Shown: one piece after another, positions 28,211 to 37,853 of the stretch
Numbering within the stretch: position 1 is the stretch's first letter
Layout of the letters: each line of letters begins with the position of its first letter
From: Levyella massiliensis
GTDB taxonomy: Bacteria > Bacillota > Clostridia > Tissierellales > Peptoniphilaceae
Length of the DNA stretch: 64,000 bases
Assembly (NCBI RefSeq): GCF_000308275.2
Contig: NZ_HG529491.1
Coordinates: 183,477 to 247,476 of the forward strand
Reading direction: 5' to 3'
The notes under the pieces: model-generated
Databases searched by the model: none
Told to the model about the DNA's origin: nothing
What the model saw: the letters and a program-made list of their open reading frames with translations, nothing else
Translations under genes and position numbers: made by a program

Positions 28211-28950
28211 GCGTCCTCTCCTTCGTCTAAAACACGAGATTCGGTGACGCGCAGGAAAATCTCTTCCAACGAAAGGTTCGGATAGGATGCCTGCAAATCC
28301 TCGAGCGTACCCGTGTATTTCAGCTGTCCCTTGTTAATAATGGCAATACGGTCGCACAGCTTTTCCGCCACCTCCAACACGTGCGTGGAAAACAGCACGA
28401 TATTTCCCTTTGCGGCATGTTCCTTCATGCGCTTCTTCAGTAAGAAGGACGATTGCGGATCCAGGCCCGTCATGGGTTCATCCATAATCCAAACATTCGG
28501 ATCATGCATCAGCGTAGCAATGATGTGAATCTTCTGCTGCATACCATGGGAATACGAAGAAATGCGATCGCCGACGGCTTCGCGCATTTCAAAGGTGTCC
28601 AAGAGTTCTTCCAGTCGCTTGGTTCGTTCTTCCTGCGGAACGCGATAGATGTCACAAATAAAATTGATGTATTCGATGCCCTTCAGCGCCGTAAAAAGGT
28701 CAGGGTTGTCGGAAATATAGCCGAATTCCTCTTTTGCTCGGATGGGATCCTTATGCATATCGTAACCGTTGATGATCACTTCTCCCTCATCCGGGCGCGT
28801 AATGCCGCACAGCATACGGATGGTGGTTGTTTTGCCGGCGCCGTTCGGGCCGATAAAGCCCGTGATGGTTCCCGGTTCTAAGGTCAAATTCAGATGATCC
28901 ACGGCCGTTTTTGTGCCGAAATTTTTTGTAATCCCCTTGAGTTCGATCAT
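28207..28950 (-). CDS. ABC transporter ATP-binding protein
   Basis: The 247-residue ATPase has Walker A GPNGAGKTTT at about 35-44, signature SYSHGMQQK, Walker B VWIMDEPMTGLD and a switch histidine in FSTHVLEV. The start at 28950 is five bases after AGGAGG; a further ATG at 28971 lacks such a site. It is of the DrrA/CcmA-like exporter class and is coupled to the overlapping permease. Confidence 0.92.
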   Translation of the reverse strand: MIELKGITKNFGTKTAVDHLNLTLEPGTITGFIGPNGAGKTTTIRMLCGITRPDEGEVIINGYDMHKDPIRAKEEFGYISDNPDLFTALKGIEYINFICDIYRVPQEERTKRLEELLDTFEMREAVGDRISSYSHGMQQKIHIIATLMHDPNVWIMDEPMTGLDPQSSFLLKKRMKEHAAKGNIVLFSTHVLEVAEKLCDRIAIINKGQLKYTGTLEDLQASYPNLSLEEIFLRVTESRVLDEGEDA

Positions 28951-29020
28951 TGGTTCCTCCTGCTGTGTCATAAAAATAAATTGCGAATATCGATCGCTTT
29001 CTCATTGTGACATAATTTTT

Positions 29021-29509
29021 CTACCCCTGCAATACGATCCAAAGGTGCAACATCAGCTCTAAAGCCGCTGCTATCGCCACTTGCGGGGCAAAAGCCAAGG
29101 TCATATGCTCCCGACTTCGCGTCATCACGCGCACAAAAATGCCCCGCACGGCGGTGAAGAAAAACGCCAGCCAAAGAATGACGGCTGCTTCCGGCCAACC
29201 GCCATAGAGCATAATTACCGCCATCAGCTTACAGTCTCCCATACCCAAGCTCTGCGGACGAAAAAAGGAAATGAGACCGGTAAAAAGTAAAACCAAGACC
29301 GCCGCCAGAAGGCGCGTAAAAAAATCACCCCACCAAACACCTGGGTTGGCTCCCTCCACGCCCAGCACAAACGCCGGATGCGCAAAAAGAAACAGCATCG
29401 TAGTGACAAAAAGGACCCGATTTGGAATCCGCCGTTGTCGTTCGTCAAAGATGGCCAATCCGATCAATGCCAGCAATAACCAAGCCCTTGAAATGAAAAA
29501 AAACGTCAT
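29021..29509 (-). CDS. Prepilin-type (A24 family) aspartic leader peptidase, short form
   Basis: The 162-residue membrane protein has the two active-site motifs of type IV prepilin peptidases: Asp22 in IFDERQRRIPN and Asp92 in GMGDCKLMA. There is no N-terminal methyltransferase domain, so it resembles CpaA/TadV-like or Firmicute A24 peptidases. About five or six membrane helices are visible. The family cleaves prepilin or pseudopilin leaders at the inner face of the membrane. No pilin, assembly ATPase or Tad genes are nearby. GGAGGGGAAAG precedes the ATG. Confidence 0.82.
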   Translation of the reverse strand: MTFFFISRAWLLLALIGLAIFDERQRRIPNRVLFVTTMLFLFAHPAFVLGVEGANPGVWWGDFFTRLLAAVLVLLFTGLISFFRPQSLGMGDCKLMAVIMLYGGWPEAAVILWLAFFFTAVRGIFVRVMTRSREHMTLAFAPQVAIAAALELMLHLWIVLQG

Positions 29510-29609
29510 ACTTTCCCCTCCGAAGAGTAGGATAGCATGGACGTTTTTTCAGCGAATTCCTATTTTTTCATCGCGTGGTTCACGTTGTTTCACAATGTCT
29601 TAATCTGTG

Positions 29610-30524
29610 TCAACAGCTCTCACCCTTAGGACGAAAATCTAGGGTGCGGTGCCAGCCGTCCGAGGCAAAGCGCACACTCGGGTGTTTTGAGGCCATTTCC
29701 TCGTAATACTGAGCCTGATTGCGGAACGACGGGCTGTAATGCGTAAGCCAAGTTTCCTTGGCTCCCGCACGATCTGCCAGCTCTCCGGCTTCCCAAGCGG
29801 TCATATGGCACTTTTCTTCCGCCCCCTTGGTCTTAGCGCGATCGCCGTAAATGCCCTCCGTAATCAACAAGTCGCAATTTTTGGCGGCTTTTTCCAGCGT
29901 AGCACAGGGGCGAGTGTCCGTTGAATAAACTAAGGAAAGACCCGATCGCTCGGGTCCGCTCACCTCTTCCGGCGTAACCGTGCGCAGACCGACACGTACC
30001 GTTTGGCCGGCCTGCAATCTCTTCCAGTCCTGCACTGGTACGCCCAATGCCTTGGCATTTTCCGGTAAAAATTTGGGACGACGGGACAGATCTAAGCGAT
30101 AGCCGTAGCAGGTGATATTATGCTTCACCGGAAAAGCGGTCACTTTGAGCTGACCCACCTGAAATGGATTTTCCCGCAACGAATGAAAATACACGTTGAA
30201 GTTCACGCCCACGACCACGCAAAGATTGGCCACTACTTCTTCCACAGCGTCCGGGCCGTAGATATGCACCGCCTCGGTACGCCCCTCTGTGTTCATGGAG
30301 GAAAGCAAGCCGCTGATGCCGGCAATGTGATCTCCATGCACATGCGTAAACAGAATGGCATCAATGGAATGCATCGACCAACCGTATTTGCGAATGGCCA
30401 CCTGCGTTCCCTCGCCACAATCAATCAAAATGGAATGCCCCTGATGGCGCACTAAAAGCGCCGTTAAATGGCGACCGGGCAGCGGCATCATACCGCCCGT
30501 GCCCAATAGACAAACATCAATCAT
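29610..30524 (-). CDS. rnz: Ribonuclease Z (tRNA 3'-processing endonuclease)
   Basis: The 304-residue metallo-beta-lactamase protein has the zinc motif THVHGDH (His61, His63, Asp65, His66), an N-terminal LGTGGMMPLPGRHL typical of RNase Z, a PVKHNITCYGYR segment, STDTRPC, LITEGIYGD and the histidine in LTHYSPSF. It removes 3' trailers from tRNA precursors. The length matches the short bacterial form. GAGGGG lies upstream of the ATG and an extended -10 promoter is visible. Confidence 0.93.
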   Translation of the reverse strand: MIDVCLLGTGGMMPLPGRHLTALLVRHQGHSILIDCGEGTQVAIRKYGWSMHSIDAILFTHVHGDHIAGISGLLSSMNTEGRTEAVHIYGPDAVEEVVANLCVVVGVNFNVYFHSLRENPFQVGQLKVTAFPVKHNITCYGYRLDLSRRPKFLPENAKALGVPVQDWKRLQAGQTVRVGLRTVTPEEVSGPERSGLSLVYSTDTRPCATLEKAAKNCDLLITEGIYGDRAKTKGAEEKCHMTAWEAGELADRAGAKETWLTHYSPSFRNQAQYYEEMASKHPSVRFASDGWHRTLDFRPKGESC

Positions 30525-30594
30525 TGTTATCCCCTCAGCGTACGCCGACCATGTCGGCGTCTTCGATCATCCATGGTCTGAACCATTTTTTCTT

Positions 30595-30603
30595 ATCATA
30601 CCA
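30595..30603 (-). promoter_or_regulatory. Putative extended -10 promoter of rnz
   Basis: On the minus strand TGGTATGAT (TGn plus TATGAT) occurs about 70 bases upstream of the rnz ATG; the -35 region is weak. A 7-bp dyad CGCCGAC / GTCGGCG (30546-30562) lies in the resulting leader. Confidence 0.4.
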
Positions 30604-30639
30604 TGTTTCCCGCCATTTCGAAGACGCTTCGGGGACGGA

Positions 30640-33174
30640 TCAATGTTGCAACGGAAAACACACCTTAGCGGTAAAGAGGTCGCCGTCGATTGTGAGTCTT
30701 AAGCGGCCGCCCATGCGGCGAGTCAACTGATCTGCAATGGAGAGACCAAGGCCGCTGCCTTCGGTCGTACGCGATTTATCCGAGCGATTAAACCGTTCCA
30801 AGAGTTCTTCTGCCGTCATATTTAAAGGATAACGTGACGTGTTTTTAATCGTGAAGACCGCCTCTTGGCCGTCCTTTTCGGCTTCAATATACACACGTGT
30901 CCCGCTCTGCCCGTATTTTTGCGCATTGCTGAACAGATTCTCCAACACGCGCGACAGTTTTTGACCATCTGCATACACGGACAGCTCCTCCTCCGGCAAT
31001 GTGACAACCGGCTGCAAGCCATTTTTCTCCCAGCCCGTCTCCATTTCCGCCAAGCTTTGGCGAATCACCTCGGAATAATTAATCGCTTCCATGTGCAGCT
31101 TCATCGCACCACTCGTTGCTTTGGACACATCAATCAGATCGTTCATCAGGGTCTTCAGACGTGCCGACTTCTTGGCCAATACGTCCAAGTATTCCTTTTG
31201 CTCTTTTTCCGTGATATCCGGATTGCGCAACAAATCGACGTAATTGATGATCGATGTGAGCGGCGTACGCAGATCGTGAGATACATTGGTGATCAGTTCC
31301 GTTTGCATACGTTCGTTTTTCAGGCTCTTCTGCACCGCATTTTGCAAACTTTCATCAAAATGATTGATCTGCTCGGCCATCACCTTGTGTGCCCCGCGAA
31401 ACTCTTCTTCCTCCAATTTTCCGTGCGGATCGCCTTGCACAATATTTTGCATTGTGCGCAGAATCCGCGCATCGCTACGATCCTGTTCCAGGGCAAACAT
31501 GATGGGCGCCCCAATCACGAAGAGCAAAAACGCCACCCAAAAGATCGAAGAGTGGCTTAAGACCACCAGGAAAAGCAGACCGCCGGCAATGGCATAGAAC
31601 ACGACAAGGCGCAGCAGGAAACGATGATCGGCGTCCTTGCCGTCGCGATAGTCACGATACCGCTCCCGTACAAAATGGAGAAGTCCGCCGAGTATGCTGC
31701 CGCGGAAGAAGCGTCCCTGGCGCGCTTTACGGAACAGTAGGGAAAGCAGATACCAGCCTGTTATATCGACAATGGCCAGCGCCGGAATGAGCAAAAGCCA
31801 CAGCGGATCGCCCCACGGATTGGTTAAAATTTGCTCCACATGGTGTTGCGCGCCTTTGAGCGTTTCCAGACACATGCTGCCGACCAGAACGGCAAAGATA
31901 CCTCCTGCCAGCAGGACAAGTTCAAGGGGAATAAACCCTTCCACTTTACGAACAAGCGGCATATCCGCATTCGTGGTGCGCGCCAGCGAAAGACCAAGCG
32001 TCACCAGCCACAGCAGAAGCGCAATGCCCCCCGCTATCAGCAACGTCGACCATAATTTTTCTACTTTCGGTTGGGTCTGTGCGAAAATTTGCAGCGCATC
32101 TTCTTCCTGCAAGGTCGTATCCACCCGCACGGTAAGTTCCACATCGTTACTCCAACGAAGATCCTGATTTTCCAGCATGGTCAAAAACGGAACACGCGCA
32201 TGGGAAAGCTTATCCTTCCACAGCCCCTCTCCCACGCGGCATTGCTTTTCTTTCAGCACTATCGGGGCCGACCACACCGGCGTCTTATCCTTCACCCGTT
32301 TTGCATTGGTAAAGGTCTTCGCCCCGTTAAATAATGACAGCGTGACTTGCAAGTTCGTTGCCTGCTGGGAGGGATTTTCCAAAGGCAATGCCATACCGCT
32401 AAAAGAATCAAACGTGATCTGTAATTGCTCCATATAGCCACGATAGAGCTCCAAATTGCCGTTGGCCGCCTTTTCCAGCGATGTAGCGCCGAGCGGCTGT
32501 TTGACTTCCACCACGGTTTCAATCTCCGATTGATGCCATTCGCCACCGTCTTCTTCCAATTTCTGACCTTGGGCGTCCGACTCTTTGACAAAATCCGTAT
32601 GATCACCCCTGCGTAGCCGCACAGACGTATTTACCGTTTTGAGTCCCTTCTGCGCCCAGTCCAGAATATCGGCCTTTTTATACAGCAAAGGCACCGCCTC
32701 TCCCATACCTTCACCCTGTAACGTTGCATTGCCATTGCCATGCGTGCGTTCTTTCACATAGGTTTTGGCAAATGTCAATTTCTCTTCGGCGGTGGTTTTT
32801 TCCTGCAATAACGTCATATAGCGCAAGCGATCCATATCGCTCCAGCTTCCGAACGCCAAAGGTACCGGCGCATCCGCCGGCAGCTCTTTCCATTCGCTTT
32901 GTCTTTGCGACGCCAGCATATAGCGTACGTGCTTTTCTGCCTCGCCCACCAGTTGGCGATCCGCTGCATTGCCGTATTCCGGACTCGTATTCCAGGGCGA
33001 ACGTCCCTGCGACGCAAGGCTTGCCAGCACAAATAGCGATGTGCCGACTACAACGGCGCAAAGCACGTTCACGACAACAAATGGCCAGACACGCCGTTTG
33101 TGATACTCCGGCTCTTCATCGATGGATGAGTGTTTTTTCAATGTATTCCACCACGTCGTAAATTTTGTTTTCAT
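30640..33174 (-). CDS. Large membrane sensor histidine kinase
   Basis: The 844-residue protein starts at 33174, where GGAGG precedes an ATG that overlaps the response-regulator stop as ATGA; 31 further codons upstream lie inside the regulator. One helix (about 30-55) precedes a long extracytoplasmic domain (about 60-380), then about four or five more helices (about 385-590), a HAMP-like linker, HisKA (NVSHDLRTPLTSI) and HATPase_c (LENLFSNAQKYG, EGSGLGLSIADQL). The partner is the adjacent OmpR-type regulator. The large external domain has no recognised ligand family. Confidence 0.9.
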   Translation of the reverse strand: MKTKFTTWWNTLKKHSSIDEEPEYHKRRVWPFVVVNVLCAVVVGTSLFVLASLASQGRSPWNTSPEYGNAADRQLVGEAEKHVRYMLASQRQSEWKELPADAPVPLAFGSWSDMDRLRYMTLLQEKTTAEEKLTFAKTYVKERTHGNGNATLQGEGMGEAVPLLYKKADILDWAQKGLKTVNTSVRLRRGDHTDFVKESDAQGQKLEEDGGEWHQSEIETVVEVKQPLGATSLEKAANGNLELYRGYMEQLQITFDSFSGMALPLENPSQQATNLQVTLSLFNGAKTFTNAKRVKDKTPVWSAPIVLKEKQCRVGEGLWKDKLSHARVPFLTMLENQDLRWSNDVELTVRVDTTLQEEDALQIFAQTQPKVEKLWSTLLIAGGIALLLWLVTLGLSLARTTNADMPLVRKVEGFIPLELVLLAGGIFAVLVGSMCLETLKGAQHHVEQILTNPWGDPLWLLLIPALAIVDITGWYLLSLLFRKARQGRFFRGSILGGLLHFVRERYRDYRDGKDADHRFLLRLVVFYAIAGGLLFLVVLSHSSIFWVAFLLFVIGAPIMFALEQDRSDARILRTMQNIVQGDPHGKLEEEEFRGAHKVMAEQINHFDESLQNAVQKSLKNERMQTELITNVSHDLRTPLTSIINYVDLLRNPDITEKEQKEYLDVLAKKSARLKTLMNDLIDVSKATSGAMKLHMEAINYSEVIRQSLAEMETGWEKNGLQPVVTLPEEELSVYADGQKLSRVLENLFSNAQKYGQSGTRVYIEAEKDGQEAVFTIKNTSRYPLNMTAEELLERFNRSDKSRTTEGSGLGLSIADQLTRRMGGRLRLTIDGDLFTAKVCFPLQH

Positions 33175-33947
33175 CGGTTTCCTCCTTTCTCGCTCTGCTT
33201 TTCCGCACCTGACGTTGGGGCTGCCTGCGGATCTTGTTGCGGTTCGATCTTGTAGCCCCGTCCCCAAATCACTTTCAAATAGCGCGGCTCCCGCGGATTA
33301 ATTTCGATCTTTTCGCGAATGTGGCGAATGTGCACCGCCACCGTTGCCACGGCACCCAAGGAATCCTCCTGCCATACCGCTTGATAGATTTTTTCACTGG
33401 AAAATACGTGCCCGGGTCGCTTCATCAATAACTGCAAAATGGAAAATTCCAAAGGCGTCAGCGCCTTCGGTGCGCCGTCCACCTCCACGGTTTTTTCTCG
33501 GCAATTCATCACTAACGTCCCTTGACGCAGGAGAACGCCCTTCTCCTCCTGCAACGGATCATACTGCTGAAATTGCATATAGCGACGCAGCTGACTCTTG
33601 ACGCGAGCCACCAGTTCTTTCGCATGAAATGGCTTGGTGATATAATCGTCCGCTCCGCCCAGAAGCCCGTCGATCTTATCATTGCTCTCCCCTTTGGCAG
33701 AGACCAAAATTACCGGCATGGATCGAGTTTCGCGAATCCGTGTCAATGCCTCCATCCCATCCATCAAAGGCATCATGATATCTAAAAGCACCAGGTGAAT
33801 CGGCTGCTTCTCGAGCACCTCCAGCGCCTGTTGCCCGTTATAGGCATGATGCACGCTATAGCCTGCACGTTCTAAATAGATTTGAATGGCCTGCACGATT
33901 TCAAAATCGTCATCACAAACCAAAATATGAATTGCCTGCTCGTTCAT
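33171..33947 (-). CDS. OmpR/PhoB-family response regulator
   Basis: The 258-residue protein has a receiver domain with the acidic cluster CDDD (11-14), phosphoacceptor Asp56 in VLLDIMMP and Lys in ADDYITKPF, followed by a winged-helix DNA-binding domain (about 140-235) with SLGAVATVAVHIRHIREKIE and VIWGRGYKIE. A low-complexity tail (QQDPQAAPTSGAEKQSEKGGNR) follows. GGAGGAGG precedes the ATG. Direct repeats CTTAAAGAATC and CTTAATACTTT, 11 bp apart upstream (about 34010-34032), could be an OmpR-type site for autoregulation (inference). Confidence 0.93.
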   Translation of the reverse strand: MNEQAIHILVCDDDFEIVQAIQIYLERAGYSVHHAYNGQQALEVLEKQPIHLVLLDIMMPLMDGMEALTRIRETRSMPVILVSAKGESNDKIDGLLGGADDYITKPFHAKELVARVKSQLRRYMQFQQYDPLQEEKGVLLRQGTLVMNCREKTVEVDGAPKALTPLEFSILQLLMKRPGHVFSSEKIYQAVWQEDSLGAVATVAVHIRHIREKIEINPREPRYLKVIWGRGYKIEPQQDPQAAPTSGAEKQSEKGGNR

Positions 33948-34056
33948 GCCTCCTCCTTTGTCCTATTGGTTAATTCTATTCTATCGTGAGTTTTTGCACG
34001 TAGGGCATGAAAGTATTAAGGATTCTTTAAGAAAATATCTTCCCGGTAAGGCGCAA

Positions 34057-34082
34057 GGAAGGCGGCCCTAAGGCCGCCTTCC
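34057..34082 (-). terminator. Strong hairpin after the aminotransferase
   Basis: The perfect 10-bp stem GGAAGGCGGC / GCCGCCTTCC has a six-base loop, located 36 bases beyond the aminotransferase stop. The following T-run is poor, so termination efficiency is uncertain. Confidence 0.55.
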
Positions 34083-34117
34083 ACAATTCCTATTGCTCGG
34101 CACAACCGAGTTCTTAC

Positions 34118-35329
34118 TTATTTTCTCCTGCCCGGATAGCGCTTAAGGGCAACTTCCAAAATATCCATCGCTTCGAGCAAAAGCTCTGTGCGTACGCAGT
34201 AGGAAAGGCGCACCTCGTCACGGCCGAGGCCGGGCGTCGCATAGAAGGATGCGGCCGGAGTCATGAGCAGAGTTTTGCCGTTGACGCGAACATTTTCAAG
34301 GGTCCAGCGCACAAAATCCTCAGCGTCTTCCACCGGCAATTTAGCAATGACATAAAAGGCGCCCTCGGGCTCCGGTGCTACAATGCCCTCCATGTGTTCC
34401 AATCGCTCACGAAGCGCATCGCGGCGACGACGATAGGTGCGTCGATTGCGCTCAACATAGGCATCATCAACGATATCCATTGCTCCGGCGCCGATCTGGT
34501 CCAGCGTGGAAACGCAAAGGCGGACTTGACACATCTTGAGCGCTTTCGCGTTAAATTCTTTGTTTTTTGAGGCCAGAGAACCGATACGAGCACCGCAAGC
34601 GGAATACTTCTTGGAAATGCTGTCCACCAAAATCACGCGATCGCGAATGTCTTCGTATTCTGCAAAGGAGTGGAAGGGACGCGAGGTGTAGTTAAATTCG
34701 CGATACACTTCATCGGCAATAATCCAAAGATTGTATTTTTTGGCGAGTTCGATCAGAATGTGCATCTCCTCTTCCGTATAGACACGCCCGGTCGGGTTGG
34801 CCGGCGAGGAAAGAATGAGGGCCTTCATGCGATCGCGCTTACCGGAGGCAGCTATACTCGCTTCCCATTGCGCAAGAGAGGGCACGCTAAAGCCGTCCTC
34901 GGCACGCGTGGTAATAGGCCAAATATTAACTGCCTGTACCGCGGCAATGGAATTGTAATTGGTGTAGAAGGGTTCCATGGCCAAAAGAGTATCGCCGGGA
35001 TCGCAAACCAGAGAAATCGCAAAGCTCAAGCCCTCGCTCGCGCCATTCGTAATGCAAATTTCATCCAGAGCAAAGTCCAAGCCGTAGTTATGGAGGTATA
35101 ACTGCACCGTCTCCAAGGTGCGCTGCATGCCGCGCGAATTTTGGTAGGCCAACACATCCACATCATAGTGACGCACGGCTTCGAGAAAATCCGGCGGTGT
35201 GGGGATGTCCGGCTGGCCGATATTCATAGGGATGACTTCCACTCCTTCGGCTTCGACGCGGGCCATCGCATCCGCAAACTTGCGAATGGGGGATTCCTGT
35301 AACGTATCACTGCGTTGGGAAAATTTCAT
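34118..35329 (-). CDS. Class I/II PLP-dependent aminotransferase
   Basis: The 403-residue fold-type I enzyme has ANPTGRVY (about 177-184), DEVYREF, the Schiff-base Lys240 in DSISKKYSACGARIG and a C-terminal substrate arginine region. It resembles aspartate/aromatic or branched-chain-type aminotransferases that act with 2-oxoglutarate or pyruvate, useful in amino-acid fermentation. The exact substrate cannot be read from sequence. AAGGAAG precedes the ATG. It stands alone between a terminator and the HerA-like gene. Confidence 0.9.
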   Translation of the reverse strand: MKFSQRSDTLQESPIRKFADAMARVEAEGVEVIPMNIGQPDIPTPPDFLEAVRHYDVDVLAYQNSRGMQRTLETVQLYLHNYGLDFALDEICITNGASEGLSFAISLVCDPGDTLLAMEPFYTNYNSIAAVQAVNIWPITTRAEDGFSVPSLAQWEASIAASGKRDRMKALILSSPANPTGRVYTEEEMHILIELAKKYNLWIIADEVYREFNYTSRPFHSFAEYEDIRDRVILVDSISKKYSACGARIGSLASKNKEFNAKALKMCQVRLCVSTLDQIGAGAMDIVDDAYVERNRRTYRRRRDALRERLEHMEGIVAPEPEGAFYVIAKLPVEDAEDFVRWTLENVRVNGKTLLMTPAASFYATPGLGRDEVRLSYCVRTELLLEAMDILEVALKRYPGRRK

Positions 35330-35411
35330 GCTTTCTTCCTTCTATTTTCTATGCTCTGTAGTCACAGCGCTTGCTTTCCTCGGTCACACCAGAACAACTG
35401 AAACGCTGCGA

Positions 35412-37784
35412 TTAAGCTTCCGATTTCCAAACCAGAAACAGGTTCTGTACCTGGATGTTACTCTTTTTCGGCTTAATTTCCACCGACTCCACTTGTTCTT
35501 TATCCACGGAGAACGAATCGCCAATCTGTTGCAACTCTTCAGCCAGCGCATCTTCAAGCTTCTGCAGCTCTTCCTGATACGCCGCTACATTCTCCTCTGC
35601 GCGACGGGTGTCCGCTTCTTGGGCGCGCTGCCGACTGAAGGAACGGGCAGAGCTGCTCATGCGACCGATCATGGTCGCGCTTGGCTTTCGCGAGCCTAGA
35701 ATCCCGCTCAAAAGCGCAGAGCCCAAGCTCACCAGGGTGCTCTGTTTCGCAGCATTAGCCTGCGTTTCTTCGCGCTGCACAGCCAATTGCGCTTTACGAA
35801 TGCGTTCCTGCATGGCATCCAACTTTTTCTGGTATTTTTCCTTCACTTCTTTCATTTTCTGGTCGCGCTGTTCCCGCAAAGCGCCTTCCATACGAATGGC
35901 AAACTGCCCCTCTTCACCCGGCTTGCCATATGTTTTTGTGCCGGAATGATATGGAACCGTAAGGCGTTCCTTTGCATAAAGTGCGTTCTTAAACCCAGTC
36001 TTCCACGCAGTCATCTTGGCGGCACTTACCCCGTCCAGAGAGACCGGTGCAAAAGTGGCGCCGGCAGGTGCCTGGGAATGTAGGGAAAGATCCGCCGAAT
36101 CCAAGCGCTCAGCATCGTCCCAATCCGCCGCCTGCGGGGCCTCCGGCACATCCGCCAAATAGGCGATCTTGCGCTCCAGATGAACGCCTGCCTTCTCATC
36201 TTCATAAAAAATGCTTGCCATGCCCATCACATAGGGCATATAAATAGCTTCTCCTTGGGTCGGCACATAATACACCTCCACGCCTTTTGGCGCGACAGGC
36301 GGTGCGCTTTCCGCCATGACAGTTGGCATTGCCGAAGCTTGGTCGGTAACGGGTGCCACCGTAGTGGCGTCCGTCTTCGGTTGGCTTGCCATCGCCGGCT
36401 GCAGTTGTTTTAGTTGCTCCCCGGTCAACGGTCCTGCCAAATACGACATCGTCCAACGCGTCGACAGAAGAGAAAAGCTGCGCTCATGGACATTGTTTAC
36501 ATAGAAGGTGCGCTTTGGCAGACGACTGAGCAGTTCATTCATCTCACTGCGACTCTGTCCGCCCTCGGCGCCCGTATCCAATCCGTCCAACAGACGGTCA
36601 CGGTCTTGCTGCGTTTGCAAATGACCGATAAACCACGTACCGATATTCGAGAGGCCTTTATAGTCCAAGTCAGCCGGGTTCTGCGTCGCCAATACGACGC
36701 CCAGGCCGAAGGCACGCGCCTGTTTTAAAAGCGTGAGCATGGGCTCTTTCGACGGCGGATTGGAGACCGGTGGGAAATAGCCGTGCACCTCGTCCATATA
36801 GAGCAAGGCGCGCAGCGCCGACTGCCCCGGTTGGCGACGCATCCAGGCGACAACTTGGTTTAGTAAGAGCGTCACCACAAACATGCGTTCACGGTCGCTC
36901 AAATGACCGATGGAAAGAATGGCCACTCGCGGCTTGCCCTCCGGCGTATAAAGCAACGCCTGCGGGTCCATTGCTTCGCCTTCCATCCAAGTCGCATACT
37001 GCGGCGATGCCAACAGATTATTAAAACGCATGGCTAAGGCAAAACGATCCTTTTCGGGATAGAAGGATTCCAATGGCATCACGCCGATCTTGTCCAACTG
37101 CGGTTTTTGAATGGCCGTAATGAGGGATGGCAGATCCACACTCTCGCCGACGCTCCAACGCGCCGTAAAAAGCGTGCTCAGCAGAATAAATTCACGATCG
37201 GTTAGCGGATCCGCATCCAAACCGACCAGTGACAAAAGGCCGGCTACGGTGGAGGAAATGTAGGACTGCAGGGCTTCCGTATCCTGACGCAGGCTTTCCG
37301 ATGGCGTGGTCAAGTTCAGAATGGAGAGAGGCGTTCCGCTGTGTGATCCCGGCGTATAAACGGTTATGTCCGCCTGCGCCAGTTGTTCCACGCGCGCCGC
37401 ATCCATGCCTGCCGCCATGCGCCCGTTTTCCCATCGCTCTGCTTCCGCCTGCGCAAAGTCTTCACGACTTTGTCCTGCCTGCTCCGCCATCGAAGCCGAA
37501 ATCCACGGCAACAGATCGTCCCTGCAAATCGATGGAAAACGCAACAACAGATTCGACATATCCCCCTTCGGATCAATGACCAAGGCCGGCAAACCGTCGA
37601 TAATGGCCTCTTCCAGCAAATCAATGCCCAAACCGGTTTTCCCACTGCCCGTCATGCCCACAATCATCGCATGGGTGGTTAAATCCGCCGAGGCATAGAG
37701 AAACGGAGCCTCCGCCTTTTCCAGCGTTTTTACGTCTACCTGATTGCCCAGATAAAATTCCCCGAGTTGTTCGATGATTTTCAT
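35412..37784 (-). CDS. HerA/VirD4-like ATPase with C-terminal coiled coil
   Basis: The 790-residue protein has Walker A GMTGSGKTG at about 43-51, IDPKGDMSNL (64-80 region), Walker B ALLYMDEVHGYFPP and the sensor segment VVLATQNPADLDY, followed by a HerA-like arginine region (RDRLLDGL). From about 640 to 770 a Glu/Gln/Lys-rich coiled coil is interrupted by a small SLGSALLSGILG element. The family includes DNA-translocating or clamp-loading ATPases; this clostridial type is usually annotated only as an ATP-binding protein. No NurA nuclease is adjacent. The ATG at 37784 follows AAAGGAAG. Confidence 0.8.
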   Translation of the reverse strand: MKIIEQLGEFYLGNQVDVKTLEKAEAPFLYASADLTTHAMIVGMTGSGKTGLGIDLLEEAIIDGLPALVIDPKGDMSNLLLRFPSICRDDLLPWISASMAEQAGQSREDFAQAEAERWENGRMAAGMDAARVEQLAQADITVYTPGSHSGTPLSILNLTTPSESLRQDTEALQSYISSTVAGLLSLVGLDADPLTDREFILLSTLFTARWSVGESVDLPSLITAIQKPQLDKIGVMPLESFYPEKDRFALAMRFNNLLASPQYATWMEGEAMDPQALLYTPEGKPRVAILSIGHLSDRERMFVVTLLLNQVVAWMRRQPGQSALRALLYMDEVHGYFPPVSNPPSKEPMLTLLKQARAFGLGVVLATQNPADLDYKGLSNIGTWFIGHLQTQQDRDRLLDGLDTGAEGGQSRSEMNELLSRLPKRTFYVNNVHERSFSLLSTRWTMSYLAGPLTGEQLKQLQPAMASQPKTDATTVAPVTDQASAMPTVMAESAPPVAPKGVEVYYVPTQGEAIYMPYVMGMASIFYEDEKAGVHLERKIAYLADVPEAPQAADWDDAERLDSADLSLHSQAPAGATFAPVSLDGVSAAKMTAWKTGFKNALYAKERLTVPYHSGTKTYGKPGEEGQFAIRMEGALREQRDQKMKEVKEKYQKKLDAMQERIRKAQLAVQREETQANAAKQSTLVSLGSALLSGILGSRKPSATMIGRMSSSARSFSRQRAQEADTRRAEENVAAYQEELQKLEDALAEELQQIGDSFSVDKEQVESVEIKPKKSNIQVQNLFLVWKSEA

Positions 37785-37853
37785 GTCGCTTCCTTTCTGC
37801 CTTCACAGGTTCTGTGCATAAGGCACCGCTCCTTACGACAAGGCCTTTTTGCG

